Below the pieces are notes generated by a model. It had not been told where the DNA came from. It saw nothing but the letters and a program-made list of their open reading frames with translations, and made no database searches. Shown here in pieces: positions 25,236 through 39,006 of a DNA stretch of 64,000 bases (within the stretch, counting starts at the first letter, position 1; every line of letters starts with the position of its first letter). The translations under genes and the position numbers were made by a program. The DNA is from Epiperipatus broadwayi (taxonomy: Eukaryota > Onychophora > Udeonychophora > Euonychophora > Peripatidae), in NCBI GenBank assembly GCA_028023455.1, contig JAQFVV010006352.1, forward strand, positions 1,818,204 through 1,882,203. Direction: 5' to 3'.

Positions 25236-26214
25236 TGCCTCTAAACAAATAAAATGCTTTGGATGATAGGAGTTTGAATCTAGCAGTCAAGGTGGACCAT
25301 GGTCTGGAAATGTTATGGTGTTATGCTTTGCATAGCTCAGTCTGACCATGGGTATCATTGATAGCAGTATTAATAATAATATTATTCCCTCAGCTTAAAA
25401 GGCCGGTCTGTTTACATAATAAATAAAAATGTAAAATGTAAAATTATGTTAAAAAGTTTAAACCCAATTAAACAGTTTCTATTAAATGGACCCAGTTCAT
25501 TATATTAAAAGTTATTTGTAAATACATATGAGCACATTACAATATCTTTTCACCCTGGTTTAATTTTTTATTTTTTTATTTTTTTACTTTTTTTGTAATT
25601 ACAATTTTTATTTTTTTTCATATTAATGTTCTTTGTTATTCCTTCAAATGTTCAGTTTACTATTATATTACTTTTCAGTATAAATGAGCACAGGTTAAAT
25701 CTATCCACAAATTCTATTAAAAGTTGTTCCATTAATTTTTTTATTTCTTTAAATTTCCATTATGATAAGAACTTTCAAATTAACACAGATTTTCAGAGTA
25801 GGTGAATACAAATTAAATTTATTCATTTTAAAATATAATAATTTTCAGATCAGATTAACACAGGCTAAATTTATTCATTTTTCAATATAATAATTTTTAA
25901 ATTATCATAAATTGTCAGACCAAGTTAGCACAGACTGAGATAGTCATGAATTTGTATGGACAAAAAATGCATGCTATAATTTGTTTCCAGGGGTATTCTT
26001 TTTCTTTAGCATTTTTTAGTAAAGAGGTTACATGTTGGTTTAATGAGATTTATCTTAATTCAGACTACAAATATAGCTTTTTTAGTGTTCTTTTTACAAC
26101 TGAACTGCTACTTCTCTTTTTCTCTCTGTGTCTGGATCAATATTGATTGTTACTTTAGATATTAAAGTCTGTTGCTTTAAGCTGCATCCTATCTTAATTT
26201 TTAAAACAGTATTG
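25236..26214. other. Intron sequence with a SINE-like fragment and diverged short repeats
   Basis: At 25255-25400 a GC-richer piece includes GAGTTTGAATCTAGCAGTCA and TAAAAGGCCGGTCTGTTTAC, similar in style to the SINE-like fragments elsewhere. At 25690-25940 a motif of about 65-70 bp around ACACAGATTTTCAGA / ACACAGGCTAAATTTATTCATTTT recurs about three times, imperfectly. The open frame at 25946-26146 has no recognisable domain. Confidence 0.35.
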
Positions 26215-26830
26215 TTATCCATTCATCATCAACTATAATCATTCCATTGCAGGATGAAAGTTTCTCCAAGTTCAATCCATCTTCTTTGATTTTTAATTTC
26301 TCATTTCTATATTATTCCTGCACACTTACTAATTTCATCCATCAATATCACATGTGGTCTCTTTCTGGGTCTTTTAAAGTCTCTTAGAATACAGTTTAAT
26401 ATTTCAATTGTCCATCTATTATCATCTCTTCTAGCAATATATCCAGCTTAACTCCACTTCAGTTTTTAATTTTTTCAATGAGGTAAGTAACACCTGTTTA
26501 TTCTCTTACCCATGCATTGTATTTTTGATCTCTTCTTGTTACTCCTAACATGCATCTCTCTTTATTGCTCTTCTATTAAGTGTCCAAATCTCAGGTCCAT
26601 AAGTAAGAGCTGGTAAAACACATTTATTAAAAACTTTCCTTTTCAAACACAGGATATTTCCTTTTAGTATCAAGTTATTTCTACCAAGAGTACTCAAATC
26701 AAGTTTACTTCTATGATTAATTTCATCCATTATATTTCCATCTGTATTAATAATCTGACTAAGGATTTGTAGCTGTTAACATATTCTAACTCATCACAAT
26801 CAATTTTTATTTTTATATTTTGACAATGAA
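26215..26830 (-). pseudogene. RTE-type non-LTR retrotransposon, 3' fragment
   Basis: On the minus strand the frame 26730-26545 reads LGRNNLILKGNILCLKRKVF followed by NKCVLPALTYG. It matches the C-terminal block of the 32.66-35.87 kb copy almost residue for residue. The similarity continues to the family 3' end, where the terminal sequence CAACCATTATC-type of the other copy corresponds to about 26220-26240 here (ATCAACTATAATCATTCC). The 5' border at about 26830 lies at the sequence before the block EEVNSYKYLGQII, so this is a 5'-truncated insertion. Frameshifts interrupt it. Confidence 0.85.
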
Positions 26831-27580
26831 ATGTAAAAACAAAAACATTGAAAAAAAAGACTTGACTAGGAGTTTTCAAGTGACAACCAAAAGAACAATG
26901 AAAAAAAAATCAATTTTTAAGTACATTTTATTTTTTTTGCTAAGTTAGTGTTCTGTTATTTCCCATTGTTTTAAGAAAAAAATCATCTCCCACCTAATCA
27001 ATCACTGCTCTCCCACCTTCTATATATCTGCCCAATTATAGCTTAGGTGAAAATTTTATCTTTTGCTTGCTGGAAAAAAAAAGTTTATTGAAGATTTTAT
27101 ACTAATCTAGTCATTTCACCTTTTAGTTTCTCTTGGTCACACCCCTGCATCTGAAAAGAAAACTCATAGTCTGGTTATTACATGTTTAAAATTTATACAT
27201 TGTAGCATTAAATCAAAAAAAATTTGCTCTCCATAATTTTTATCAGAGTTTGAACCCTCCACTTCCAACATTTTTGCATTTGACTCACTACTGGTTGGCA
27301 AAATTTCTTTTTATAAGTGCGCCAGCAAACACAGAATGATCAATGATTTATGAATTATTTACACATTTTTCATATATGTCTCAATAACAAAAAAACTTTA
27401 TATATGACTCAGATATGTAGGTGATTACATTGAAGAAAAAAATACATATGTACTATACTTATGGTTGTAGTACATGAGTTTTAACTTTAAACAGTGAATT
27501 TTACACTTTGTACCCATATATATATATATATATAACAACTTTTTATAAAAAAATTAATAAACAAAATTCATTACTCGGGG
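26831..27580. other. Intron sequence, no gene seen
   Basis: AT-rich DNA with a short (TA) run at 27517-27533 and, near 27240-27320, a piece with GAGTTTGAACCCTCCACTTC (box B-like) followed by TGCGCCAGCAAAC. A related arrangement with GTGCCAGTCAGCAAA lies near 63335-63360. Confidence 0.3.
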
Positions 27581-27589
27581 TATGTGGGT

Positions 27590-27830
27590 GTTTATATCGA
27601 AGCCTCACATTGGGAAGCCAAGCTCAGGAAAAAAATCCTATGTACCAATCAAAACATGTTTATCCATCTAACATAAGCTGGAACTCACAAAATGTATTTC
27701 AAACCCAGTCCAGCCTGAGATTTAAGTCAGGGACCAGCCTGAATTTGAACCCACTCTCCAAGCCTCAGATCAAACACCTAATAAATAACATAATAGTGAT
27801 GGCACATGAGAATTAATTTTAATCTGGCCC
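27590..27830 (-). repeat. SINE-like repeat with box B on the minus strand
   Basis: Read on the minus strand, TTGATCTGAGGCTTGGAGAG followed by TGGGTTCAAATTCAGGCTGG contains a good RNA polymerase III box B. A diverged relative lies at 58580-58745, where ATTGATCTGAGCTGG precedes GGGTTTGAATTC. The composition is clearly more balanced than the surrounding intron. The predicted frame at 27508-27816 crosses this piece and is not a gene. Confidence 0.45.
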
Positions 27831-29131
<1,301 letters not shown>

Positions 29132-32100
29132 TCTCCCTAAATAAAATATACTTTAAGATTTTACCTAATAAAAGAAACATTAAGATTTATTCCTATCACT
29201 TTTTCTGCTATTTAAAATAAATAAATCCCAACTTCATTGATTTTACAATAAATGGAATATATAAGTAGTGTATTTGATATTTTAAGAGTATGTAAAAATA
29301 AGATTAGCAGTTATAGAAAACAACTAATTGGTCACCTTTTCAGAAAAGAATAAATAATATGTTAAAAATTCAAAGCGATAATTAGCCTAAGTTCTGGATT
29401 CACCCTGGGTAGAAAATCCAGAGTTAAACAAATATATTTTTATACTAAAACAAATAAAATGTTGACTCATAAAACAATCTGGTGAACATATTAATTAATA
29501 ATGCATTATATTTTAAGGGAATGTTAATAATCTCAATTCATGAAGGTTTACCTAAAAGAAGAGAATATTTTAGAAATTCAACTTATCAGATTGCTTGAGA
29601 CTGGCATATTAATAATAAAAAGATGCATATAAATAAATGACTGCACCAGAGTTAAAGAAAGTTAGAGCATATGAGAGAGAATTAAATTTATAGAAATTAT
29701 TTGAGAGTAATTTACATATTATATTAGAGATAAAGTTAAATAATACATTAGGAGAAGAAGTCTTGATAATAGAGATTGAGATTAGTTAGACTATCTTTAC
29801 TTGTGGCTTGAAAATTTACCTTGCACCATTTTAAGAGTTCATATTTCAAAGTCTGCTCATGCATGGCAATTGATTCTTAAGTAACAGCAAGCTTTTATTC
29901 AGCATTCCATGATTCTCCAGTCGGACTCTTACTTCATTCTACAGGTGCATGATATAATGGCAGCAGAAGATGACCCTCATGGGTCAGAAAGATCATGAGC
30001 TTCCTATGCTTACATTTCAACACAGCTTGGATTCAGTTAACTGCACAGTTCTTTCAATAGTAGCAAATCTCTCTCAATATTAATTAATCTATTGGTGATT
30101 TTCTATCAGGCCATTTTATACTCCTGCCCAGGTATTTTAAGAATGCTTTTAATTACATAGTTTTAGCTTAAAATCTAATCTCTGATCTAAAATCTTAAGT
30201 TTTCTCTGTTCATTGTTTTTGAAAGATGCAACTGTAAAATAATGTCCAAAATAAATTCAAATCTTTTCCAGATTAGAAATAGATTTGACAAAAATGTTTA
30301 TGACAAATGAAAATCTTTAATCTTAATCCCCATTTTAAGTAAAAACTCTAATTAAAAATACCTCCCCCAGATTAAAGCAATAGCGTTTCCAACCCTTTAA
30401 TTATTTTTAGACAATTCGGTCACATCTTCCATCTTGGATTTTATAAAATATATATTTTAATAGGAAAAAAAGTACTTAAAAAAAAGTTGTAAAAAATCAA
30501 TATTTTGTTAGTATTTTGCTCCTATATATATTTGAGCTGCACCTATGTATTTAATAAAAGGAAATAATAGTTAATAAAAAAAATTAATAATAATTTTAAA
30601 AATGTTATTGAAACGTTAAAAGTTTATAACTTAGGTGTGCATCTCAAATATATACATAAAATATATATACATGACAAAAGGAGTGGGATGGGATATAGGG
30701 TTTGAATGCAGGATAGTAGATGGAACTATGAAGCATAATCTTAAGCTTAAAATTGACTGCTTCAATATAGACAATCTCAATATCAATAACAATCAACAGT
30801 TTCAAACTGTTGTCTAGGCAATCTTCTTTTAACAATAAAAATGGAATCTTCCACCGTTATTAATGGTTCAATATATTTATATATAGAGATTGCAACTAAA
30901 TCAGAAAGATTGAAATTATTCATACAATGACATTTAAATAAACCTTTTTAAATAGGTAAATATCAGCTGTTCTGAATACAGATTAATAAATAGTCAATAA
31001 TAACATTACAATCTGCAATTAGAAATTTCAAATTACAACCAAAGTATTACTTAAATAATAAGTGTAATAATGCCCAAGGCTAAATAGGGTTATAAGTAAT
31101 AGTTAAAAACTAATCAACATGTAAACAATCCCAATATCAATAACAATCAATATATGCTTTTTTAAAAGTAAATGGATTTACTGTAAGATTTCATCACTTT
31201 ATAAATAATCAAAGTATTGAAAATAGATGTAAAATTTTAAATTAGATAATTAATAAGCATTTTGATACATATTGGAAAAAATGTTAGACATGGTTTTTGT
31301 AGTGTCATAATACATGCAATTCAGATAGTTAATATGAAATGAGAAAAGTCAATTTTTTTTTAAACATAAGCGCTATTACAGTTTATTGGAACAATCACCA
31401 AACAACGTTAAATATGATGATAACCTATTTATAGATAAATAGAGAAATTAAAAAAAGATTATAGATAACTACTAAAAATAGAAAAAAAGTATATAATGAA
31501 TTATTTTTGGCTTTAAAGTTGACAATAAAAACATATCTTTAGAAATAAAGAACAGTGTTATTAAAGCTATGGTATATTTATATATAAAACATGAATCTTA
31601 AAAATAAATAAAAATTTATTGATTCGTTTCGCCAGAGCATATAACATGATGAGAAAGGAGATGCTTTATTAGATTAGAATTATTTGAACTTATTTGGAGA
31701 TAATTTAATTCACTGGAAAAACAAAATTGCTTTGAAAATTAAGTAGTATAAAGATGACAACAATGAAGTAGAAAATCTTCAACATTATCTTATGGCATAT
31801 GCCTTTGAGAAGATGGAAAAACTAAATATATGATATACCATTCTAAAAAAGTGCTATTCGTATGATTGCCTCGAGTCACAATTGGTTTGACAGTGGCTAT
31901 GAGTAATAATCAGTACATTATGAAGTGTAAAATATTTTATGGAAAATTATATAAAGGTAACTATAATAAATATTATATCTAAATGTTCATGATATGATAC
32001 TAGATGTCCCGTATGAACTCATCAATATTTAATTTGTACTCATAATTTAATATTCAAACATAAGTCAATTTAAATAACTCAGTTTTTTAATGCATAATCG

Positions 32101-32296
32101 AACTTACTCTTAAAAATTACTTATAAGGCACGATTTAGTTTATAAAAAAATGCATTTTACATTAAGATGTACATTTTAATTGAATTAACAAATATCAAAC
32201 ATATTTTCATGATGTTTTTATTATTTTAGTTATAAATAAAATATTTTTAATACTATTTTTAATTTGCATTATTTAATTTTCAATATAAATGTGCAG
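29132..32296. other. Remainder of intron 2, no gene seen
   Basis: AT-rich DNA. A GC-richer patch at 29870-30120, around ACTCTTACTTCATTCTACAG and GAAGATGACCCTCATGGGTC, has no recognisable coding frame and may be an old repeat. At 30680-30770 a SINE-like piece (TATAGGGTTTGAATGCAGGA and GACTGCTTCAATAT) belongs with those at 9260 and 61210. The acceptor before 32297 is weak in pyrimidines (AAATGTGCAG). Confidence 0.35.
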
Positions 32297-32373
32297 GTGC
32301 TTTTGTGTCAACAGTAATGGTTCAAGAATATTTGGGCAGTCACTCGTTGAACAATCTACAGACATGGATTGTG
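32297..32373 (+). CDS. Exon of Tg1-repeat protein: second half of Tg1 domain A
   Basis: A 77-nt exon, entered in phase 2 after GTGCAG and left in phase 1 at GTAAAA, a weak donor. Joined to the exon ending at 18189 it restores the tryptophan codon and reads WCFCVNSNGSRIFGQ, ending STDMDC. These are the fourth, fifth and sixth cysteines of the Tg1 repeat. The position after the first C of C-W-C-V in textbook Tg1 domains is F here (C-F-C). The first glycine codon base of the next residue is kept for the following exon. The six-cysteine count of domain A is complete, so the two exons support one another strongly. The short length explains why no long open frame marks it. Confidence 0.85.
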
Positions 32374-32429
32374 GTAAAAAAATCTTAATATAATTAGATA
32401 GATGCAAATAATTAGTTGTAGAAAAGAAA

Positions 32430-32500
32430 TATGGATGAATAGATAGATAGATAAATACATAGATAGATATACAGATGGTTGAATGAATAGACGGATAAAT
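32430..32500. repeat. Imperfect GATA-type tetranucleotide repeat
   Basis: GATGAATAGATAGATAGATA followed by AATACATAGATAGATATACA is a short degenerate (GATA)n tract just behind the exon ending at 32373. Confidence 0.8.
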
Positions 32501-32608
32501 AGTCAATCGTTTTTATTGTAACAAAAAACACATACCAAATTATAAATATGCATATAGCATAAATTGACAGGAATAAAACAAACTTAACATAAATGTAATT
32601 ATTAAAAC

Positions 32609-32609
<1 letters not shown>

Positions 32610-32659
<50 letters not shown>
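32610..32659. repeat. (TA)n array at the 5' edge of the RTE element
   Basis: About 50 nt of TA with one TTTA interruption, ending exactly where the GC-rich 5' sequence of the RTE copy begins (GGCTGCAGAAAGG). A second TA run begins at 35871 where the element ends. Confidence 0.9.
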
Positions 32660-32913
32660 GGCTGCAGAAAGGAGTTTGCTATTAACTGAAAGGAGACCCT
32701 TTGATTCTTCTTGGAGGCCTTAAAGGAACCGAGCAGGGCAAATTCCTAATGTCCACTCCATACGTTCTTGTCATTGCAGCTGTTATTACTATGTGATTAT
32801 TCATATAGTATACGAACATGGAAGGGCTGCTCACCAACATGCATTAGCCAGCATTGTGAGTTTATTGGCTTTTTACCTCCGAGTTTAAGAATATTTTTTC
32901 AATATATACAATC

Positions 32914-33711
32914 ATGACAGACAAAAATAAATCATGGCTCTTATTCCCAGGAGGCTGTAAAGTCACCAACCAAGGCAGCAGTAGGTGGCTGAAGGCAGAG
33001 GGTGCTAAGAACCCCCTGATTGCAGACTCAGGCTGCCATTTGATGATGACTTTTTATTTAGATACTTACAACTGCAGATCACTTTCAAGTGAAGGAAGAT
33101 TGCAAGAATTAGAAGAAGAACTGTCTTATATTAAATGGGACATTATTGGACTTTGTGAAGTTAGAAGAAAAGGTGAAAAAACAATTGATTTAAAAAGTGG
33201 ACATATACTCTACTATAAAGGCACAAATATTGGAAATGCAAGTGGAGTAGGATGCATTGTAAATAAAAAATGGAAGAATAACATTGTGGAGATTGATGGT
33301 GTATCAGACAGAGTGGCAAGATTAATTTTACAACTTAATAGCAGATACCAAATGCAGATAATTCAGGTTTATGCCCCAGCAAGTTCTCATAGTGATGAAG
33401 TTATAGAAGATTTTTATATGGATGTACAAAAGGCTTTTGATCAGAGTAAACAACATTTTAAAATTGTTATAGGAGACTTTAAAGCTAGAATTGGTAAACA
33501 AATGAAAGATGAAAATGCTGTAGGTAATTTTGGTTATGGTAATAGAAATGAGAGAGGACATAGACTTGTGGAGTTTGCAGAAAAAGTAAAACTTTATATT
33601 ATGAATTCTTTTTTTGAGAAAAATGTTAAAAGGAAATGGACATGGAAGCATCCAAATGAAGGTAAAGCAGAACTGGATTATATTTTGACCAACCGAAAAT
33701 ACATATTTTAA
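32914..33711 (+). pseudogene. RTE endonuclease domain (APE type), ends at an in-frame stop
   Basis: The frame is open for 265 codons. The first 50 or so residues probably translate leader sequence. The endonuclease proper begins near YNCRSLSSEGRLQELEEEL (about 33066) and continues with WDIIGLCEVRRKG, QVYAPASSHSDEV, GDFKARIG (about 33475) and LDYILTN. In active APE endonucleases the G-D-F-N-A motif carries an asparagine; here a lysine codon (AAA) replaces it, which should abolish catalysis. The frame ends at TAA (33709-33711). Similarity continues in the same frame past that stop: DCNVLNKFNTRSDHRLVRCK contains the expected S-D-H motif. This is therefore a nonsense mutation, not the natural end. 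A frameshift in an A-run near 33810 follows. Confidence 0.85.
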
Positions 33712-33819
33712 GATTGTAATGTTCTTAATAAATTTAACACAAGAAGTGATCACCGATTAGTAAGATGTAAGATACATGTTAATGCAAAACTAGAGAGACA
33801 AAAATTATTAAAAAAAAAC

Positions 33820-35861
33820 AATATTTACAGTTGATATTCCTAATCTTCAGAAACATTCTAATGAATTTAAATTAGAACTTACAAATCGGTTTCAAGTATT
33901 AGTAGATTTTGAACATGATTCAGATTTGAATGACATTAATAGGAAAATAAGCGATACACTTCTAAAAACTGCAACAAAGATAGCTGGTAGAAAAAAGCAG
34001 CAATTGACTAGTAAAATTTCTACTGAGACTAGAGAATTTATGAAGAAAAGAAGGAATATGAGGATATACAACAATGATGCATTAAAAAAGATTGAATATC
34101 TCGAATTTTGTAAAATGGTGTGGAAAAGAGTTGAAAATGATATAAGAAAGTATAATTGTGAACTAGCAAGGGAATCTGTAGAAGAGAATAAAAGTCTAAA
34201 GAGTGTAAAACAACATTTTGGTGTTGGTAGGAAATTTATATCTGCAATAAGAAAAAAAGATGGCATTATTATTAAAAAGAGAGATGACATCATAAAATGT
34301 GTAGAAGACTTCTATCAAGAATTATATAGTAATAAAGGACAAGTGCCTCCTATGCGTATTATATCTTCTGAATTGCCCAGAATTTTGAATGAGGAAGTGA
34401 GTCATGCAATTAAATTTATGAAGAAAGAGAAGGCTCCAGGTAATGATGGAATTGTAATTGATATATTAAAAGAAGCAGGTGAAGAAATATATTTTTTTTT
34501 AGCAAAGTTATATACCAAATGTCTAAATGATAAAGATGTACCAGATGATTGGAAGAATGCAGTATTAATATTAATATTTAAAAACGGTGTTAAAAAGATA
34601 TTAGAAATTACAGACCTATCAATCTTTTATCAGTTTTATACAAAAATTTTACTAAGATAATTACAACTCGTCTACAGAAAACACTGGATTTCCACCAAAC
34701 AAGAGAACAAGCTGGATTTAAAAGTGGTTTTAGTACAGTAGATCATATCCAGGTATTGAGAGAAATTATAGAAAGGACAAATGAATATGAGTTGCCATTA
34801 TGCTTAGGATTTGTAGACTATGAAAAAGCATTTGATTCTATAAACATTTCTTCAGTGATTAAAGCATTGGATCATCAAGGTGTAGATCCAGGATATTGTC
34901 ATACTTTGAAGAGTATTTATAAAAATGCAACAGCAACAATTAAATTACATAATGATAGTAGGAAGATCAACATTAAAAAGGGTGTAAGACAGGGTGACTC
35001 CATATCTCCAAAACTTTTTACAGCAGTGCTGCAAGAAGTATTTTGTGGAGTAAAATAGAAAGATAAAGGAGTGAAAGTAAATGGGGATTATTTAAGTCAT
35101 TTAGATTTTGCAGATGATGTAGTTGTTTTTGCAAATAATGCTTTAGAGCTACAGGAAATGTTGCAGGAGTTATCAGGTGAAAGTAGAAAAGTAGGACTAA
35201 AGATAAATGTTAAAAAGACTAAAGTAATGTTTAATAGATTTTCTCAAAATATGAAAATAAAGATTGATTATGATGAGTTAGAAGAAGTTAACAGTTACAA
35301 ATACCTTGGTCAGATTATTAATACAGATGGAAATATAATGTATGAAATTAATAATAGAATTAAACTTGGTTGGAGTTCTTTTGGTAGAAATAACTTGATA
35401 CTAAAAGGAAATATGCCTATGTGTTTGAAAAGGAAGGTTTTTAATAAATGTGTTTTACCAGTTCTTACTTATGGATCTGGGACTTGGACACTTAATAGAA
35501 GAGCAATACAGAGACTTCAGACCACTCAAAGAAGTATGGAGAGATGCATGTTGGGAGTAACAAGAAGGGATCGAAAATGCAATGTATGGGTAAGAGAACA
35601 AACAGGTGTTACAGACCTCATTGAAAAAATTAAAAGTCTGAAGTGGAGTTGGGCTGGACATATTGTTAGAAGAGATAATAACAGATGGACAATTGAAAAA
35701 ATGGATTCCAAAAGATTGTAAAAGACCCAGAAAGAGACAACATGTGAGATGGATGGATGAAATAAGAAAGTGTGCAGGGGTGATGTGGAGAAGAGAAGCT
35801 AAAGATAGGAAAAAGATGGATTGAACTTGGAGAGACCTTCATCCTGCAGTGGATTGATAAT
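33820..35861 (+). pseudogene. RTE reverse transcriptase and C-terminal region, broken by stops and shifts
   Basis: The first open piece (33926-34660) has the RT entry region, EKAPGNDGIVIDILKEAGEE (palm start) and DDWKNAVLILIF. A frameshift near 34580-34640 separates it from the next piece, which contains TREQAGFKSGFSTVDH, GFVDYEKAFDSI and GVRQGDSISPKLF. A TAG at 35056 interrupts the frame just before VKVNGDYLSHLDFADDVVVF, the catalytic F-A-D-D. After the RT come SYKYLGQII, FNKCVLPVLTYGSGTW, a histidine motif in SWAGHIVRRD, and a basic region. The frame shifts near 35700, and the family C-terminus probably ends at about 35857. The RT residues are intact at FADD, so the element died by a few late mutations; it is the youngest RTE copy here. 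Confidence 0.88.
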
Positions 35862-35885
35862 GGTTGATGATATATATATATATAC

Positions 35886-36231
35886 TAATAAAACAGTATT
35901 AATATCATTCAATTCAGTAATTACACGAACATCGAATATTTTATTTTATTTTTGAAATAGTTTTTAGCTCGTGCTTGGACCGACAGATGATTATAATGTC
36001 TAATTTCAATGAAAATAACATTTGCAGTATAAATACTTTTAAAAAAATATCTGGTGCATCCAAACAAGATTGGATGTTCTAGATATAAATGTTTTTTATT
36101 GTGCTAATTTGAAACTAAGGTATACTATACCTTTATATTTATTCGTTTTAATTGTTGTGCTATACAAGAATAATTTAAGAATAATTTAAAATGTCTTTGA
36201 ACCATAAATAAATGTCAAATATAAATTTTAC
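35886..36231. other. Intron sequence between RTE and the tRNA-flanked segment
   Basis: AT-rich DNA, no gene, RNA or repeat recognised. Confidence 0.4.
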
Positions 36232-36306
36232 TCAAGCATTGGTGGTCAAGCAGTTGCCCCGGGTTAGCGGGTTCGCTTCCCGGCTGATGCTATGACACAT
36301 GAGGAA
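36232..36306 (+). repeat. tRNA-Gly-like sequence with internal deletion, left inverted end
   Basis: The sequence TCAAGCATTGGTGGTC is followed by AAGCAGTTGCCCCGGGTTAG, CGGGTTCGCTTCCCGGCTGA and TGC. It has the two halves of a seven-pair acceptor stem and a box B-like GGGTTCGCTTCCC. The D arm and the 5' half of the anticodon arm, present in the inverted partner at 39023-39102, are missing (about 25 nt). The following TATGACACATGAG and A-run are shared with the partner. It is not a functional tRNA. Confidence 0.75.
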
Positions 36307-39006
36307 AAAATATACATTTTAAACTGTAAAATAAGCAAATTGTCTTAGTACTTTAAAAAACATTATACATATAATCGTAATAATTAAATTAAAGATATAA
36401 TTAATATATCAGAAATTAGGAGTCTTACATAAGTTCAAAAAATAAATAAATATATATATAGTTTACATAACCAAAAATAGGTTAAAATAATGAAACATAT
36501 TAATGTTATACATAGAAGATAATCGGAGATCTAAAATTAGATCCTATTGAAATTTATGATCAATAAATATTTTATAACCATCCAAAGACCTATACACGTA
36601 CTTTCTTAATCTGTAATCCTTGAAAGGGTATAGCAAGACATGTGAATAACTAAATTATCTTATCTTTAATATTTTAAGCATATCTCATAAAACTTCCCCT
36701 AACAACTTGCTTAATATGATCTGCCCTTGCATTTGATAACAAATATTTGGATAATGATATTACACTTTGCTATCAAGATAAACTATTTTATAAGGTAGTC
36801 ACCTTCATTACATATTCTACCATACCATAAACATTTTTATAGATAAAAAAATTGGAATATTTAACATAGACTCATTTAAAATAAAGTTGTTAAAAATTGT
36901 TGACACAGCTATCAATTTCACTGACAAAATTTCTCCTCCTATCTTATACATCACTTTTATATAATAAAAAAATAAAGTCAAATAAAACTATGTGCCATCA
37001 GCAAAGCAATATAAAGCAAAAAATTAGATAACTTAAAAACGAATTGTGTATGAAAGATACAAAAAGGTCCAATAATAAAAACCTGAAGTATATCTTAAAT
37101 AATTAGAAATATAAAATGATAACATTCACAACAACATTCAGATACTTATTTATAAAGTATCTAGTAAGTCATAAACTTTAAAACACAATCTAATAAGACA
37201 AATACTAAAAGAAGAGAATGATAAATAATTTTCTAAATACCATAAGTCAGAGTAACATGGTAATACAATTACAATCACAAAAAGTGAACGAATTTGATTT
37301 TTTTTTTCAAATAACTCAGATAAAACTGGAAACTCACTAATAGGCGTAAAACCTGAAAACATGTCTATTCTTATCACAATTGAAAATAATAATAAGAAAT
37401 TTTAAATATATTATAACAGCCAACAAAAACAGAATGTATTATGTTAATACAAATATCTATAACACTATATTTATTAGGCACCTATATATAGAGTATTAAA
37501 CAAATAAAAAATCTAGGCCTGAAAATATATTTCACACACAAAAAAAAATCTATATAAACTATTTTATAGATAAAGCCACACATAATTATTATAAAAAGAA
37601 ATAGCTAATTTAGAAAATGATATCCTAAAAAAAAAAAAAAAAAAAATCTGTAGAACAAGAAATTAAAGCCAATAAGCACTTTTTTTTAATTGTAATAGTT
37701 ATTGTAGTCGAAATGTCCTAATTTTTATAGAATTTCTAATTTCTCAGTGATTTAAAAAGCCCGATTAAACGTTTAATAATGACATTAAGCTATACTTTTA
37801 TAGATTTTGTAACACTATCTAAGTAAAGACACTATCGATAGATAAGAATTCTATAATTGTTAAATTTTATTCTTAATATTATTTTTATAGCAAGAGACAT
37901 TATGAATTAGTTTTACTTGGGCAGTTAAAACAATCAAAATTAGATATCAGAAATCTAATGTATACCCTTAAAATCTTAATAATTTCCGGCTTAACAATAA
38001 ATGGTTCCCTTTAACCACACCAATATAAAAAAGTTAATTTATTTTATATTACAAATATTTTTTACAACATATAATGCCAAGACTATTAATATACTGCTAA
38101 ACGTCCAACTTACTCAAAATAATTTATCTTATAAAACCTTCACAACTTAAAGATAATTTTCATACCAATCTATAAAGAATAGAATAAGTGCATCAAAATG
38201 GGGTACATTATTCCAGAAGCAAAGCAGGAAATCACCTACAATAAAATAATAAATCATTAAGTAATCCAAAAAGAATACAATTGCCCATAAAAATAACAAT
38301 AAAAAGTATAATAATGTAAAATGATTTCCTAATAAAAGCAGTCTGTTCCACTATACAAATAATATATCAAGCTCAGAGACACACCGATAATAAAATCAGA
38401 ACACCATTTACACACAAAAAAATCTAAACTAATGAAAAACAGTAAGAAGAGAAAAATATTTAAATTTGCCCAATTTATATGATTGTATGGAAGATTTTAT
38501 ATTACCTTCTGAATAATTTTTAATGTTATGACTATGACTAACTGTTATGCATTATGTTTTTATTTTTTTGATTGTAATGACCGTTTAAAAACAAGAGTAT
38601 AATGACTAATCAATTTAATGGCTATAGATCGGAAATCTGGAAAAAAAATCGTAACGCTCACATCCAATTTCTAGGTCATGCTCATAGAAAATGTTTGTAT
38701 GAACAACTACATCAAATGCCTTTTCCATATATATATATTTATAAGAGAGTTAATGACATTTATTATGCTGTTGTATATAATTTTTTATATTCTTTATTAT
38801 AATGTATATGACAACGTGTATCTATATGTAGAGATGCATATACTTATACGTATTATTGTGCAGTTGAAGATTTTCAGAATAACTTAAGCTGAATTATTTT
38901 GTAAGTCCTAAGATTGTATTTAACTTTGATTTCTTAGTAAAACTTATTTTTTAACTTTTATAATAGTACAAAACTGTTAATATTTTTAATATTGTATTTA
39001 CATTTT
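36307..39006. other. 2.7 kb interior bounded by inverted tRNA-like ends
   Basis: Extremely AT-rich, with a poly(A) run at about 37629-37647. The minus strand is T-rich and gives several hydrophobic reading frames, for example 37377-37150 (FSGFTPISEFPVLSEL) and a stretch near 38200 reading FLLCFWNNVPHFDALILFF. These frames have stops between them and I recognise no family, so they may be composition artefacts. No RT, transposase or tRNA pattern is found inside. Whether it is the body of one element or only DNA between two insertions is open. Confidence 0.4.

Larger units (their letters stand above)
32660..35870 (+). mobile_element. RTE-type non-LTR retrotransposon, near full length, inactive
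   Basis: The element starts with GC-rich 5' sequence (GGCTGCAG at 32660), has a 5' leader of about 250-400 nt, encodes an APE-type endonuclease, RT and a C-terminal region, and ends in a short TTGATAATGGTTGATGA repeat-like tail at 35854-35870. No poly(A) is seen, which is typical of RTE elements. It is flanked on both sides by TA dinucleotides, so it appears to have landed inside a TA microsatellite in intron 3. Two other relics of the family are present in the window (1-1650 and 26215-26830). At least two nonsense codons and two frameshifts break the coding frame. Confidence 0.88.

Noticed and set aside
33328-33753. Minus-strand open frames opposite the RTE element (also 34293-33892, 35661-35455)
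   Set aside because: They are antisense shadows of the RTE coding frames.
36307-39006. Possible mitochondrial insertion or multi-membrane protein on the minus strand
   Set aside because: The hydrophobic frames are broken by stops and are what T-rich DNA gives by chance. I recognise no mitochondrial gene motif, and the bounding tRNA-like sequences look nuclear.
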